Below, piece after piece: positions 41,965 through 50,616 of a stretch of 64,000 nucleotides of DNA. The notes beneath the pieces were generated by a model. That model worked only from the letters and a program-made list of their open reading frames with translations, did no database searches and was not told the origin of the DNA. The stretch lies in assembly GCF_048269545.1 (NCBI RefSeq), contig NZ_JBLXIJ010000001.1, positions 558,001 through 622,000 of the forward strand, in the 5' to 3' direction. Each line of letters starts with the position of its first letter. Position 1 is the stretch's first letter. The DNA comes from Halpernia sp048269545 (lineage in GTDB: Bacteria; Bacteroidota; Bacteroidia; Flavobacteriales; Weeksellaceae). The position numbers were made by a program, and so were the translations under genes.

Positions 41965-42397
41965 TTAATTTTGGTTTGATTGAAAACGTTCAGAAGCAGC
42001 ACTTTCTGTGAACCTTTCTCTTCCGTCATCACTTTTAAAAGTGGGGTTAAAATCTAGCAAAACTGCGAGTTTTGTTTTTGGCATATTTGCATTAAAATTA
42101 TTTTTCACTCTCTTAAAGGAACGAATTACAGCGTAAGAAAAATCTTCATTCACTTCTGGTAGAACTTTTGGATGAATAATTTTTCCGGTTTTATCCAAAT
42201 CAAAAGTAATAATAAATTTTCCGTTGACTTGATAATCTGAAGAAAAAACACTAAAATTTTCTTGTACATCTTTTATCAATTGTTTATTTCCGCCTTTATA
42301 AACTTGGTCTAAATCTTTACTTTCTGGCGTTACTTTTACTTTGCGCAAAAGCGGAAGTGATGGAGAATAAAATACCTATTAAAAATAACTTTTTCAT
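41965..42397 (-). pseudogene. TonB-C-like secreted protein, frameshifted
   Basis: The ATG at 42397 opens the signal peptide MKKLFLIGILFSITSAFAQS, but the frame ends at TAA after 26 codons. The next frame holds 126 residues down to 41965, beginning near KVTPESKDLDQVYKGG and containing VNGKFIITFDLDKTGKIIHP and SYAVIRSFKRVKNNF, the pattern of the C-terminal domain of TonB-type proteins. Dropping one A from the A4 run within AGTAAAAGTAA fuses the parts into a 143-residue protein. The DUF4349 gene lies just upstream on the same strand. The role is unknown. The break may be real decay or a sequencing error. Confidence 0.65.
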
Positions 42398-42409
42398 TAT
42401 CATTTAAAT

Positions 42410-43318
42410 TTAAGGTAAAGTTACTTCTTTTTCTGTTTTGTTTTTTCTTTTTTTATAAAAAAATATGATGATAAAAGCAATGATGAGCAAGGGCCAAATT
42501 CTAAATAATCCAATAATAATTTTTTGAATTAAATAAAAACCTTCTACAAAAGCATTTTTTAAATCATAAAAGAAATTGAATTTATATTGATTATCAATGT
42601 TTTTTGAATTGGTAATTGCAATTTCAGTTATTCGTATTTTAGGTTCTTTTAAATAAATTTTTACGCTGCTGTATTTTAAATTATCTTGGGTTATAAAATT
42701 TTGAATTTGCTGATAGTTTTTTTCAGATTCATTTTCGTTTGAGAGATTTACTTTAATGGCATTTGTTTTTAGTTTAGAAATTTCTTGTCCATTTTTCTGC
42801 ATTCTATTGCTTTCTAATTTTGCCAAACGAATATTTGCAGTGATATCTTCTGCGGAAATATTTCTTGCTTTTAAAAATAGTTTCTGATTGTTAATATATT
42901 CTAAAAAATCGCCTAATTTCTCTGTTGGAACGCGAACTTCCATGCTGTTTTCGGTTTGGTATTTCCGCACAAGCGTTGCTTTTTCATTGGAAGTATTGTA
43001 AGTTTCATCTGAAATTATTTCAGAATTTAAAGAACTTAGAATAACAAAACCACCATTATTTATTAAATATTTTTCAATTTCAATAGTAGATTTATAGACA
43101 TCATTTACTTCCATACTAATATCCGCAGATTTTACAAATTGTTTGTCTTTAATATTTTGTCTAACGGCATAAGAAATACTGTCGGAAACATTTTCTGTGG
43201 AAACCTTTGTAGAATCTGATGTGTAACCTACAAAATCGTTCGCTTCTTGTTTTTTACAAGAATTTAATAATAAAATACTCAAAATGAGTAATGTAAATTT
43301 GTTGTTGGAAACTTTCAT
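42410..43318 (-). CDS. DUF4349 lipoprotein
   Basis: A 302-residue lipoprotein (signal KFTLLILSILLLNSC, Cys21) of the DUF4349 family. It has the conserved KSADISMEVNDVYKSTIEIEKYLINNGGFVI and the ENSMEVRVPTEKLGDFLEYI block, followed by a coiled-coil region (NIRLAKLESNRMQKNGQEIS) and a C-terminal membrane segment (about 265-290) with a basic tail. The combination suggests an envelope protein attached at both ends. Function is unknown. The next gene downstream (12 bases) is the frameshifted TonB-C-like gene. Confidence 0.82.
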   Translation of the reverse strand: MKVSNNKFTLLILSILLLNSCKKQEANDFVGYTSDSTKVSTENVSDSISYAVRQNIKDKQFVKSADISMEVNDVYKSTIEIEKYLINNGGFVILSSLNSEIISDETYNTSNEKATLVRKYQTENSMEVRVPTEKLGDFLEYINNQKLFLKARNISAEDITANIRLAKLESNRMQKNGQEISKLKTNAIKVNLSNENESEKNYQQIQNFITQDNLKYSSVKIYLKEPKIRITEIAITNSKNIDNQYKFNFFYDLKNAFVEGFYLIQKIIIGLFRIWPLLIIAFIIIFFYKKRKNKTEKEVTLP

Positions 43319-43472
43319 AATATTTGGTTTTAAGATTATGAAAGTAAATTTCTACAAGTTTCTATTGTAAGTTTTGTAAAATGAAAGTTTATTGCTTGTA
43401 AAGTAATTTGTAAATTTAAAGATACTGATTTCTAATAACTTAAATTGAAATTGTAAATTGTAAATAGAATTA

Positions 43473-44588
43473 CTAGTCTTGTTCTTCTAAAGTAATTTTC
43501 TTACTTAATTTGAGTTTGCGTTTTGGGCGAACTGGTTTTATTTCCTCGCCTAAAAGTGCGCCCCATGGTTTTAAACCCTCAATTCTATCTAAAATAATTT
43601 TTAATATTGCTAAAAAAGGAATTCCTAAAAACATACCGGAAATTCCCCATAAACTTTCGCCAATTAAAATAATAAGAAAAGAAAAAAGCGCATTAATTTT
43701 AACTTTAGAACCCACCACGAATGGCAAAATAATATTTCCGTCTAAAAGATGAACGCCTAAATAACCGATTAAAACAAATAAAAATTTTGACGTTCCGCCC
43801 AACGCAAAACTTATAAAACTTGCAAAAATGGCGGAAATAAAAATTCCCACATAAGGAATTACATTTAAAATCCCTGTAAGAACGCCCAAAAGTAGGGCGT
43901 ATTTTACACCCAAAATTGTTAAAATTGAACTTGTAAGAATTGAAACTATAAAAATCTGGATGAATAATCCGGCGATATATTTTTTAATAATTTTCTGAAT
44001 TTCTGTAGTAATTTCTTGAACTTTTCCTCGGTGTTCTTCTTTAAAAACAGTATAAATAAAATTAAAAAGAACTCTACGATAATTTAAAATAAAAATAAAA
44101 AAGATTAAGCTAAAGGCAATAAACGCCAAACTTGAAGTGAAAACGGCTAAAGTTGTTCCCAAAATTAAAGTCCCAGAAGACAAAAGTTTGTCGCCCGCTT
44201 CATTTAAATATTTTAATTGATTGCTAAATTTTATATGAAAAGTATGTGAAACCCAAGTTTGTAAATCGCCAAAAGATTGGATTAATTGTTTTTGTAATTG
44301 TGGCCAATTATCACTTAAATCTGAAAATTGAAGTCCGAAAAAATAAATTAATCCTATTAAAACTAACAGCATTATTAATACAGAAAATAGAGTAGAAAGT
44401 CCTCTTTTAAATCTTAATTTTCGTTCTAAAAAATTGGCGAAAGGTAAAAATAAAAGTGAGATTAAAAATGCAAAAAATAAAGGTGCAAAAATCATTTTAC
44501 CAATATCTAATAAATATCCTATAGAAATAACGCTTACAAGTACGCAAGTAAGTTTTATTAAAAAAGGTAAATTTATCTTTTGTAGCAT
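43473..44588 (-). CDS. AI-2E family membrane transporter
   Basis: A 371-residue multi-pass membrane protein of the AI-2E/PerM family. It has N-terminal paired helices (FLIKLTCVLVSVISIGYLLDIG and IFAPLFFAFLISLLFLPF), a soluble middle part around QLQKQLIQSFGDLQTW, and the conserved C-terminal core NVIPYVGIFISAIFASFISF, LDGNIILPFVVGSKVKINALFSFL and GISGMFLGIPFLAILKII. Members export autoinducer-2 or act as Na+/H+ antiporters; which applies here is not determinable. A TATATTTG -7 box lies 15 bases upstream. Confidence 0.88.
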   Translation of the reverse strand: MLQKINLPFLIKLTCVLVSVISIGYLLDIGKMIFAPLFFAFLISLLFLPFANFLERKLRFKRGLSTLFSVLIMLLVLIGLIYFFGLQFSDLSDNWPQLQKQLIQSFGDLQTWVSHTFHIKFSNQLKYLNEAGDKLLSSGTLILGTTLAVFTSSLAFIAFSLIFFIFILNYRRVLFNFIYTVFKEEHRGKVQEITTEIQKIIKKYIAGLFIQIFIVSILTSSILTILGVKYALLLGVLTGILNVIPYVGIFISAIFASFISFALGGTSKFLFVLIGYLGVHLLDGNIILPFVVGSKVKINALFSFLIILIGESLWGISGMFLGIPFLAILKIILDRIEGLKPWGALLGEEIKPVRPKRKLKLSKKITLEEQD

Positions 44589-44603
44589 TTCAAATTATTA
44601 ATA

Positions 44604-44611
44604 CAAATATA
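44604..44611 (-). promoter_or_regulatory. -7 element of the AI-2E family gene
   Basis: Minus-strand TATATTTG, 15 bases before the ATG at 44588, directly downstream of the lon terminator. Confidence 0.45.
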
Positions 44612-44627
44612 CTTTTTTCTGCATCAA

Positions 44628-44668
44628 AAAAAATCCATCGTAATTTTTTTTACAATGGATTTTTTTTA
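44628..44668 (-). terminator. Terminator of lon
   Basis: AAAATCCATCGTAA pairs with TTACAATGGATTTT, with one mismatch and a T loop, flanked by A-tracts that become a T-run on the minus strand. It lies 15 bases after the lon stop. Confidence 0.75.
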
Positions 44669-44682
44669 ATATTTAATAAAAA

Positions 44683-47082
44683 TTATTTTTCTAAAGCAAG
44701 ATCAATTACTTCGCTCATTCTTTCTATATAATTTATTTTCAAGTTTTTAAGATAATCTTTTTTAATTTCTTCTACATCTTTTCTGTTTGCCTCACAAAGA
44801 ATTACCTCTTTTATTCCGGCGCGATTTGCGGCTAAAAGTTTTTCTTTAATTCCACCAACTGGTAAAACTTTTCCTCTTAATGTAATTTCTCCCGTCATTG
44901 CGAGATGAGATTTTATTTTTTTATTTTTAAAACTAGACACAATCGAAGTCAACATCGCAATTCCTGCAGAAGGGCCATCTTTTGGTGTTGCACCTTCTGG
45001 AACGTGAACGTGAATATTATTTTTCTGTAAATCTTCTGCTGAAATTCCCAGTTCATCATGCTTTGCTTTTATATATTCTAACGCAATTGTCGCAGATTCT
45101 TTCATTACATTTCCAAGATTTCCCGTCATAGTGAGATTTCCTTTTCCTTCGCTTAAAATACTTTCGATAAATAAAATATCTCCACCTACACTTGTCCAAG
45201 CTAATCCAGTAACAACTCCCGGAACATTGGTGATTTCGGATAAATTTTTTGGACGTGGAATGCCGAGAATTTCATCAATTTTTTCTTTAGAAATAATTGG
45301 ATTATACTCTTTTTCCATCGCAGTTTGCAAAGCAACCCATCTGCAAATGGCAGCTAATTTTTTTTCTAAACTTCTCACGCCACTTTCAGAAGTATGTGCA
45401 TCAATAACGTGTTTTAATTCTGAGTTTCCTAGTTTTAAAGATTTTAAATTTAAACCGTTTTCTTCTATTTGTTTTTTAATTAAATGGCGTTTTGCAATTT
45501 CAATTTTTTCTTCTAAAGTGTAACCTGCAATTTCAATAATTTCCATTCTATCCAAAAGCGGTGTTTGTATTGTTGAAAGCGAATTCGCAGTTGCAATGAA
45601 CATCACTTTAGATAAATCATATCCCATTTCTAAGAAATTATCGTAGAAATTATTATTTTGTTCAGGATCTAATACCTCTAATAAAGCAGAACTTGGATCT
45701 CCATGTGCACCGTTCGCAATTTTATCAATTTCATCTAAAACAATAACTGGATTTGAATTTCCAGCTTTTTTAATGGATTGTAAAATTCTTCCCGCCATTG
45801 CTCCGATGTAAGTTTTCCTGTGACCACGGATTTCACTTTCATCATGCAAACCGCCCAAAGAAAGACGAATGTATTTTCTTCCAAGAGCGTCTGCAATTGA
45901 TTTTCCAAGTGAAGTTTTTCCAACTCCGGGAGGACCAACTAAACATAAAATTGGGGATTTCATATTGTTTTTTAATTTCAAAACCGCCATGTGTTCTAAA
46001 ATTCGTTTCTTAATATCTTCTAAACCAAAGTGCGCTTTGTCTAAAACTTTCTCCGCTTTTACAATATTGAAAACATCTTTTGTATAATTTTCCCAAGGTA
46101 AATCAGTGAAAAAATCTAAATAATTTCGCTGAACATTATAATCCGGTGAATTTGGATTTTGACGTTGAAGACGGTTTATTTCTTTTTGAAAATGAGCTTC
46201 AACTTCCTCGTTCCATTTTGTGTTTTTTGTTTTTAACAAAAGTTCTTCCACATCAGATTCCGGACCACCGCCAAGTTCTTCTTGGATGGTTTTGATTTGT
46301 TGATTTAAAAAATATTCTTTTTGTTGCTTGTCTAAATCTCTGCTGGTTTTTTGATGAATGGCATTTTTTAATTCCAGTTTTCTGAAATCTTCGTGCATTA
46401 ATTCATAGCATTTATTGGCGCGCAACATCAAACTTTTTTCTTCAAGCAAAGTTTGTTTTAAATTGGAAGTAAAATTAGCGTTTGTGCAAATGAAGTTTAG
46501 TAAATCTTCATTATCATTCATATTTCTGAGTGCAAAACTCGCTGCATTTGGAATGTTTGCATCTAGCTCAATTATCTTTAAGGCTAAATCTTTAATATTA
46601 TCAATTAGAGCTTCAAATTCTTCTTTATTTTTGGAAGTGGTATCTTTTAATTTCGTTATTTCGGCTTTAAAAAATGGTTTATTTGCAGTGTAATTTTTTA
46701 TTTTAAATCTTCCCACTCCACGTGTAATTGCTGTAATATTGCCTTCTGGAAGTTTTATTATTTTTATAATTTTTGCAATGGTTCCCACTGAGAAAAGATC
46801 TTTCTCTAACGGATTTTCAATATCACTATTTCTTTGACTAATAATTCCAATCAATTCATTATTTTCTTGCGCACTTTCAATCAAATTTTTTGAAATCTGT
46901 CTTCCTGCAGTAATTGGAATAATTACTTTTGGAAACATTACCATATTTCTTACCGGTAAAATGGGAAATATCTTTTGGTTTTTATCCGTTGGTTGAATGT
47001 TTTTTTCATCAATTTCTTCGGTTACAATACTGAAACCATCTTCTAAAATATCAGTGAAGTCTAAATCTTCAAATTCTTTCAT
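44683..47082 (-). CDS. lon: ATP-dependent protease Lon
   Basis: Cytoplasmic AAA+ serine protease degrading damaged and regulatory proteins. The 799-residue protein has the N-terminal substrate domain (FPILPVRNMVMFPKVIIPI), Walker A GPPGVGKTSLGKS (about 382-394), Walker B VIVLDEIDKIANG, and the protease domain with HVPEGATPKDGPSAGIAM, in which Ser705 is the nucleophile, and GGIKEKLLAANRAG with the partner Lys. All modules are intact. A 17-base palindrome lies 10 bases upstream of the start and could be an operator, since lon is often stress-regulated. Confidence 0.97.
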   Translation of the reverse strand: MKEFEDLDFTDILEDGFSIVTEEIDEKNIQPTDKNQKIFPILPVRNMVMFPKVIIPITAGRQISKNLIESAQENNELIGIISQRNSDIENPLEKDLFSVGTIAKIIKIIKLPEGNITAITRGVGRFKIKNYTANKPFFKAEITKLKDTTSKNKEEFEALIDNIKDLALKIIELDANIPNAASFALRNMNDNEDLLNFICTNANFTSNLKQTLLEEKSLMLRANKCYELMHEDFRKLELKNAIHQKTSRDLDKQQKEYFLNQQIKTIQEELGGGPESDVEELLLKTKNTKWNEEVEAHFQKEINRLQRQNPNSPDYNVQRNYLDFFTDLPWENYTKDVFNIVKAEKVLDKAHFGLEDIKKRILEHMAVLKLKNNMKSPILCLVGPPGVGKTSLGKSIADALGRKYIRLSLGGLHDESEIRGHRKTYIGAMAGRILQSIKKAGNSNPVIVLDEIDKIANGAHGDPSSALLEVLDPEQNNNFYDNFLEMGYDLSKVMFIATANSLSTIQTPLLDRMEIIEIAGYTLEEKIEIAKRHLIKKQIEENGLNLKSLKLGNSELKHVIDAHTSESGVRSLEKKLAAICRWVALQTAMEKEYNPIISKEKIDEILGIPRPKNLSEITNVPGVVTGLAWTSVGGDILFIESILSEGKGNLTMTGNLGNVMKESATIALEYIKAKHDELGISAEDLQKNNIHVHVPEGATPKDGPSAGIAMLTSIVSSFKNKKIKSHLAMTGEITLRGKVLPVGGIKEKLLAANRAGIKEVILCEANRKDVEEIKKDYLKNLKINYIERMSEVIDLALEK

Positions 47083-47091
47083 AATATATTG

Positions 47092-47108
47092 AATGACATA
47101 ATGTCATT
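47092..47108. promoter_or_regulatory. Palindrome upstream of lon, candidate operator
   Basis: AATGACA-TAA-TGTCATT is a perfect inverted repeat 10 bases upstream of the lon ATG. The position in the leader suits a repressor site or an mRNA hairpin. The 295-base gap 47083-47377 between divergent lon and the PpiD-like gene otherwise shows no gene and no perfect TAnnTTTG box. Confidence 0.4.
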
Positions 47109-47377
47109 TTTAAAATTAAATTAAATGCTTAATTATAAAGCTTGTTTCTGTACAAAGCTTTTCTAAGTGTCCAAGATATTTTGCCAATTCTTATGCCATT
47201 AAAAAAATAACTAAAAATTTGGTCAAAATTTCCAGTTTTATAATTTATAGTTCCAGCTCTGGATAATTAATGTAAGAAAAATTGGAAAAAAAATCTATCA
47301 AATATAAATTAAAAGTTTTCTAATATTTTAAAAATGTGTATTTTCGCGGATTGATTATCATTAAATAATATATAAAA

Positions 47378-49531
47378 ATGGCAGTTTTAGGAGAGATTAG
47401 AAATAGACCTTGGCTTTTGATGGGTGCAATTGCAATCGCGCTTTTAGCGTTTTTAGTAAACCCAGATAGTTTAGATAAAGTTTTTGGGAAAAATCCGGAT
47501 GTTTTAGGGAAAGTGAATGGAGATGCCATTACAAGGGAAGAATATAATGATCAACTTTTTATTTTGCAAAATAATGCGAAACAGCAAGGACAATCTGACA
47601 AAGGTTTAGAAGAGCAAGCGTGGCAAATGATGGTACAATCTAAACTTATAAAACAACAATTTGATAAAATGGGACTTCGTCTTACAGATGATATGTTTTG
47701 GAATCAATTACAATTTGATCCATTGTTTGCAAAAAATAAAGATAATTTTGATGAAAAGGGAAATTTTAAAACCCAAGAAATTAAAAAACAAATTTCAGAT
47801 TTGGAAACAAGTGGAAATGTAGAAGCGCTTGCCAATTGGAAAAAAATGAGAAAATCCATAGAATATAAGATAATGGCTCGTCAGCTTTTTGCCAATATTT
47901 CTAATGGAATTACCACCAGTAAAAAGGAAGCTGGTCAAATGATTAAAATGCGTGATGAAAATGCTTTGATTGATTACGTAAAAGTAGATTACAGTTCTTA
48001 CATGAAAAAAAATCCAATCAAAGTTACCACTGAAGATTTAGCGGCTTATATAAAAAAACATCCCATAATGTTTAAAACCGATGCTTCTAGAAATTTAGGT
48101 GTTGTTTATTTTCCAGCAGCGCCAAGCGCCGAAGATGACGCTGCAACTTTGAAGGATATCACAAAACTTTATAGCGGTGGAACAGATGCAAGTAACGGAA
48201 CAGAAAATTTTCAGAATACGAAAAACGATTCTATGTTTATCTCTCTAAATTCTGATTTACCTTATAATGCTCAATATTTTTCGCAAAACCAATTGCCTTT
48301 AGGAATTAAAGATAAAGTAGCAACGGCAAGTATTGGTCAAACTTTTGGACCGTACAAAGAACAATCTTTATATGTTGTTTCTAAAATTTTAGATAAAAAA
48401 CCTTCAGATTCTACACTTTCAAGACATATTTTAATTTCTTACAAAGGAAATCAAGCCGGTGCAAATGAAACTAGAAGTAAAGAAGCTGCGAAAAAATTAG
48501 CAGATTCTATTGGAGCAATTGTGAAAGCAAATCCAGCAAAATTCACAGAATTTTTAAAATATTCTGCAGATCCAAATTCTGCTGCACAAGGTGGAAGCGT
48601 TGGTTGGACAACTCCTGCAACACCATTTGTACCAACTTATTTATCATTTTTAGCAAACAATGGAAAAGGAGCAACCGGAGTTGTTGAATCACCGTACGGA
48701 TATCATATTATCAATATTGTTGATAAAAAATCTGGTGCGATGACTTACAAATTAGCAAATTTAGTGAAAGAGATAAAGGCTTCTGATAAAACCGAAAATA
48801 AAGTTTATGCAGATGCTACCAAATTTATACAACAAGTGCAAGGAAAATCCTTTAATGATTTTGCTAATATTGCAAGGAAAAATAATTTCAATTTTTCTAA
48901 CCCCAAAACGGTGAAAAGATTTGATGGAAAACTTCAAGGCGTGGGAACAGATAAAGATGATGATGTAATTGCATGGGCTTTTGATAAAAAAACTAAAAAA
49001 GGTGATACAGATATTTTCACTGTAGACGGAACAGGCGATAAAATTGTAGTGTATGTAAATGGATTGCAAGAAGCGGGAACTGCAGACCCAGAATCGGTAA
49101 GAGATCAAATAGAACCAATTGTAATGAACGAATTACTTGGGAAAAAGATTGCAGAGAAAATAAATTCTACGAAACCAACCTCATTAGATCAAGTTGCTAA
49201 ATTGTTTGGTACCACGAAAGCAAATGCTTCTGTAAATGTTTTAAATCCATTAATTGGAGGAGCAATGGAACCAAAAGTTGCAGGCGCTGCATTTGGTGTT
49301 GCAAATAATAAAATTTCTAATCCAGTTCAAGGAATGACGGGAGTTTATGTAGTTCAAAGAAAATCTATTTCTACAAATAAACAACCTGGAGATGAAAAAC
49401 AAATTATACAAGCAATTACTCAACAAAATACTCAACAATTTGGGCAATCTTTGTTGAAAAGCTTAGAAGATAATGCGGATATTAAAGATTATAGAATTGA
49501 AGTATTTGGGAAAGTTCCAGATCAACAATAA
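47378..49531 (+). CDS. PpiD-like membrane-anchored peptidyl-prolyl isomerase
   Basis: A 717-residue periplasmic folding factor. It has a short cytoplasmic N-terminus (MAVLGEIRNRPWLLMG), one membrane segment (about 15-27), a SurA_N-like chaperone domain (GKVNGDAITREEYNDQL...), a PPIC parvulin domain near residues 345-455 (SRHILISYKGNQ, GGSVGWTTPATPFVP, VESPYGYHIINI) and a second C-terminal chaperone-like region. The layout equals PpiD/SurA fusions of Bacteroidota. It helps outer-membrane proteins fold as they leave the Sec channel. It is followed by a terminator. Confidence 0.9.
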   Translation: MAVLGEIRNRPWLLMGAIAIALLAFLVNPDSLDKVFGKNPDVLGKVNGDAITREEYNDQLFILQNNAKQQGQSDKGLEEQAWQMMVQSKLIKQQFDKMGLRLTDDMFWNQLQFDPLFAKNKDNFDEKGNFKTQEIKKQISDLETSGNVEALANWKKMRKSIEYKIMARQLFANISNGITTSKKEAGQMIKMRDENALIDYVKVDYSSYMKKNPIKVTTEDLAAYIKKHPIMFKTDASRNLGVVYFPAAPSAEDDAATLKDITKLYSGGTDASNGTENFQNTKNDSMFISLNSDLPYNAQYFSQNQLPLGIKDKVATASIGQTFGPYKEQSLYVVSKILDKKPSDSTLSRHILISYKGNQAGANETRSKEAAKKLADSIGAIVKANPAKFTEFLKYSADPNSAAQGGSVGWTTPATPFVPTYLSFLANNGKGATGVVESPYGYHIINIVDKKSGAMTYKLANLVKEIKASDKTENKVYADATKFIQQVQGKSFNDFANIARKNNFNFSNPKTVKRFDGKLQGVGTDKDDDVIAWAFDKKTKKGDTDIFTVDGTGDKIVVYVNGLQEAGTADPESVRDQIEPIVMNELLGKKIAEKINSTKPTSLDQVAKLFGTTKANASVNVLNPLIGGAMEPKVAGAAFGVANNKISNPVQGMTGVYVVQRKSISTNKQPGDEKQIIQAITQQNTQQFGQSLLKSLEDNADIKDYRIEVFGKVPDQQ

Positions 49532-49550
49532 TCTTTCAAAATAGAATCTA

Positions 49551-49578
49551 AAAAACGGCAATTTTGCCGTTTTTTTTA
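49551..49578 (+). terminator. Terminator after the PpiD-like gene
   Basis: AAAAACGGCA (49551-49560) and TGCCGTTTTT (49565-49574) form a stem with a 4-base AT loop, followed by Ts. Confidence 0.75.
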
Positions 49579-49624
49579 TACTTTTCAGTCAGCCAAATTA
49601 TAAAACATTTTATAGAAAATATAC

Positions 49625-49632
49625 TATATTTG
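49625..49632 (+). promoter_or_regulatory. -7 element of the MCE gene
   Basis: TATATTTG matches the Bacteroidota -7 box, 18 bases before the ATG at 49651. Confidence 0.45.
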
Positions 49633-49650
49633 TTAATTCAAAAAAAATAA

Positions 49651-50601
49651 ATGAAATTTTCTAAAGAACTTAAAGCTGGATTAATCGCATTATTAGCAAT
49701 AGTGGGTTTCGTGGTACTTTTTCAATTCATGAAAGGTAAAAACCTTTTTACAACAGATGATGTTTATTATGTGAAGTATGATAATGTTGAAGGCTTATCA
49801 GTTTCTAATCCCGTTTCTATTAACGGTTTAAAAGTAGGACAAGTAGATGATATTGTACCCATTATGTTACCAAATGGCAAAATTTATTTTGTGGTAAAAT
49901 TAAGTATTGATGATGGTTTTAAATTTTCTAAAAAATCGCTGGTAGAGATTTTTGAACCCGGATTAATGTCTGGAAAACAATTACGTATTAATTTGGCTTA
50001 TGGCGATCCTCTCGCAAAAGACGGAGATACATTATCAGGAAATATTAAACTTTCTATGTTAAATAATATTTCTTCACAAGTTGGTCCTGTAAAAGATCAG
50101 CTCCAAAGTGTTTTGAAGCAAATAGATTCTGTGGCGGCAAATACTAATCAAATATTAGATAAACAAAATAGAGAAGAAATAAAGGCTTTGTTAAATAATT
50201 TAAACAGAACCGTTTTGTCTTTTGAAAGCACAGCTAAACAAACGAATGCTTTATTAGCAGACAATAATCCAAAAATCGGTAAAGTCTTAGACAATGCAAA
50301 CTTAGCAACAATTAGCGCTAAAAATACTATTGATAAATACGGTAAAATTGCAGACAATGTAGATGTTGCGAAACTTAATAATACCATTGATAAACTAAGT
50401 ACTACAGCAGATAAATTAAATGGTGTGATTGCAGGAATCCAAAGTGGAAAAGGTTCTTTGGGTAAATTAATGCAAGATGAACAACTTTATAATAACCTTA
50501 CAAAAACGTCATCAAACTTAAATAGTTTAATAGAAGATGTAAAAGCCAATCCAAAGCGTTACATCAATTTTTCTGTTTTTGGGAAAAACACTAAAGATTA
50601 A
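49651..50601 (+). CDS. mlaD: MCE-domain lipid-binding protein, MlaD-type
   Basis: A 316-residue protein anchored by one N-terminal membrane helix (AGLIALLAIVGFVVLFQFM). The MCE domain follows: YYVKYDNVEGLSVSNPVSINGLKVGQV and the SLVEIFEPGLMSGKQLRINLAYGD region (residues about 35-120). The rest is a long helical tail with repeated Asn/Lys/Ala heptads (TIDKLSTTADKLNGVIAG). MCE proteins shuttle phospholipids across the periplasm together with MlaE and MlaF, which are encoded at 33.5-35.1 kb. The split position is unusual in E. coli but not in flavobacteria (from memory). The iron-sulfur genes follow closely downstream. Confidence 0.88.
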   Translation: MKFSKELKAGLIALLAIVGFVVLFQFMKGKNLFTTDDVYYVKYDNVEGLSVSNPVSINGLKVGQVDDIVPIMLPNGKIYFVVKLSIDDGFKFSKKSLVEIFEPGLMSGKQLRINLAYGDPLAKDGDTLSGNIKLSMLNNISSQVGPVKDQLQSVLKQIDSVAANTNQILDKQNREEIKALLNNLNRTVLSFESTAKQTNALLADNNPKIGKVLDNANLATISAKNTIDKYGKIADNVDVAKLNNTIDKLSTTADKLNGVIAGIQSGKGSLGKLMQDEQLYNNLTKTSSNLNSLIEDVKANPKRYINFSVFGKNTKD

Positions 50602-50616
50602 AAACCATTTAGGAGT

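Noticed and set aside
45131..45523. Plus-strand open frame inside lon
   Set aside because: Antisense shadow of the conserved Lon protease domain; Phe/Ser-rich with no family features.
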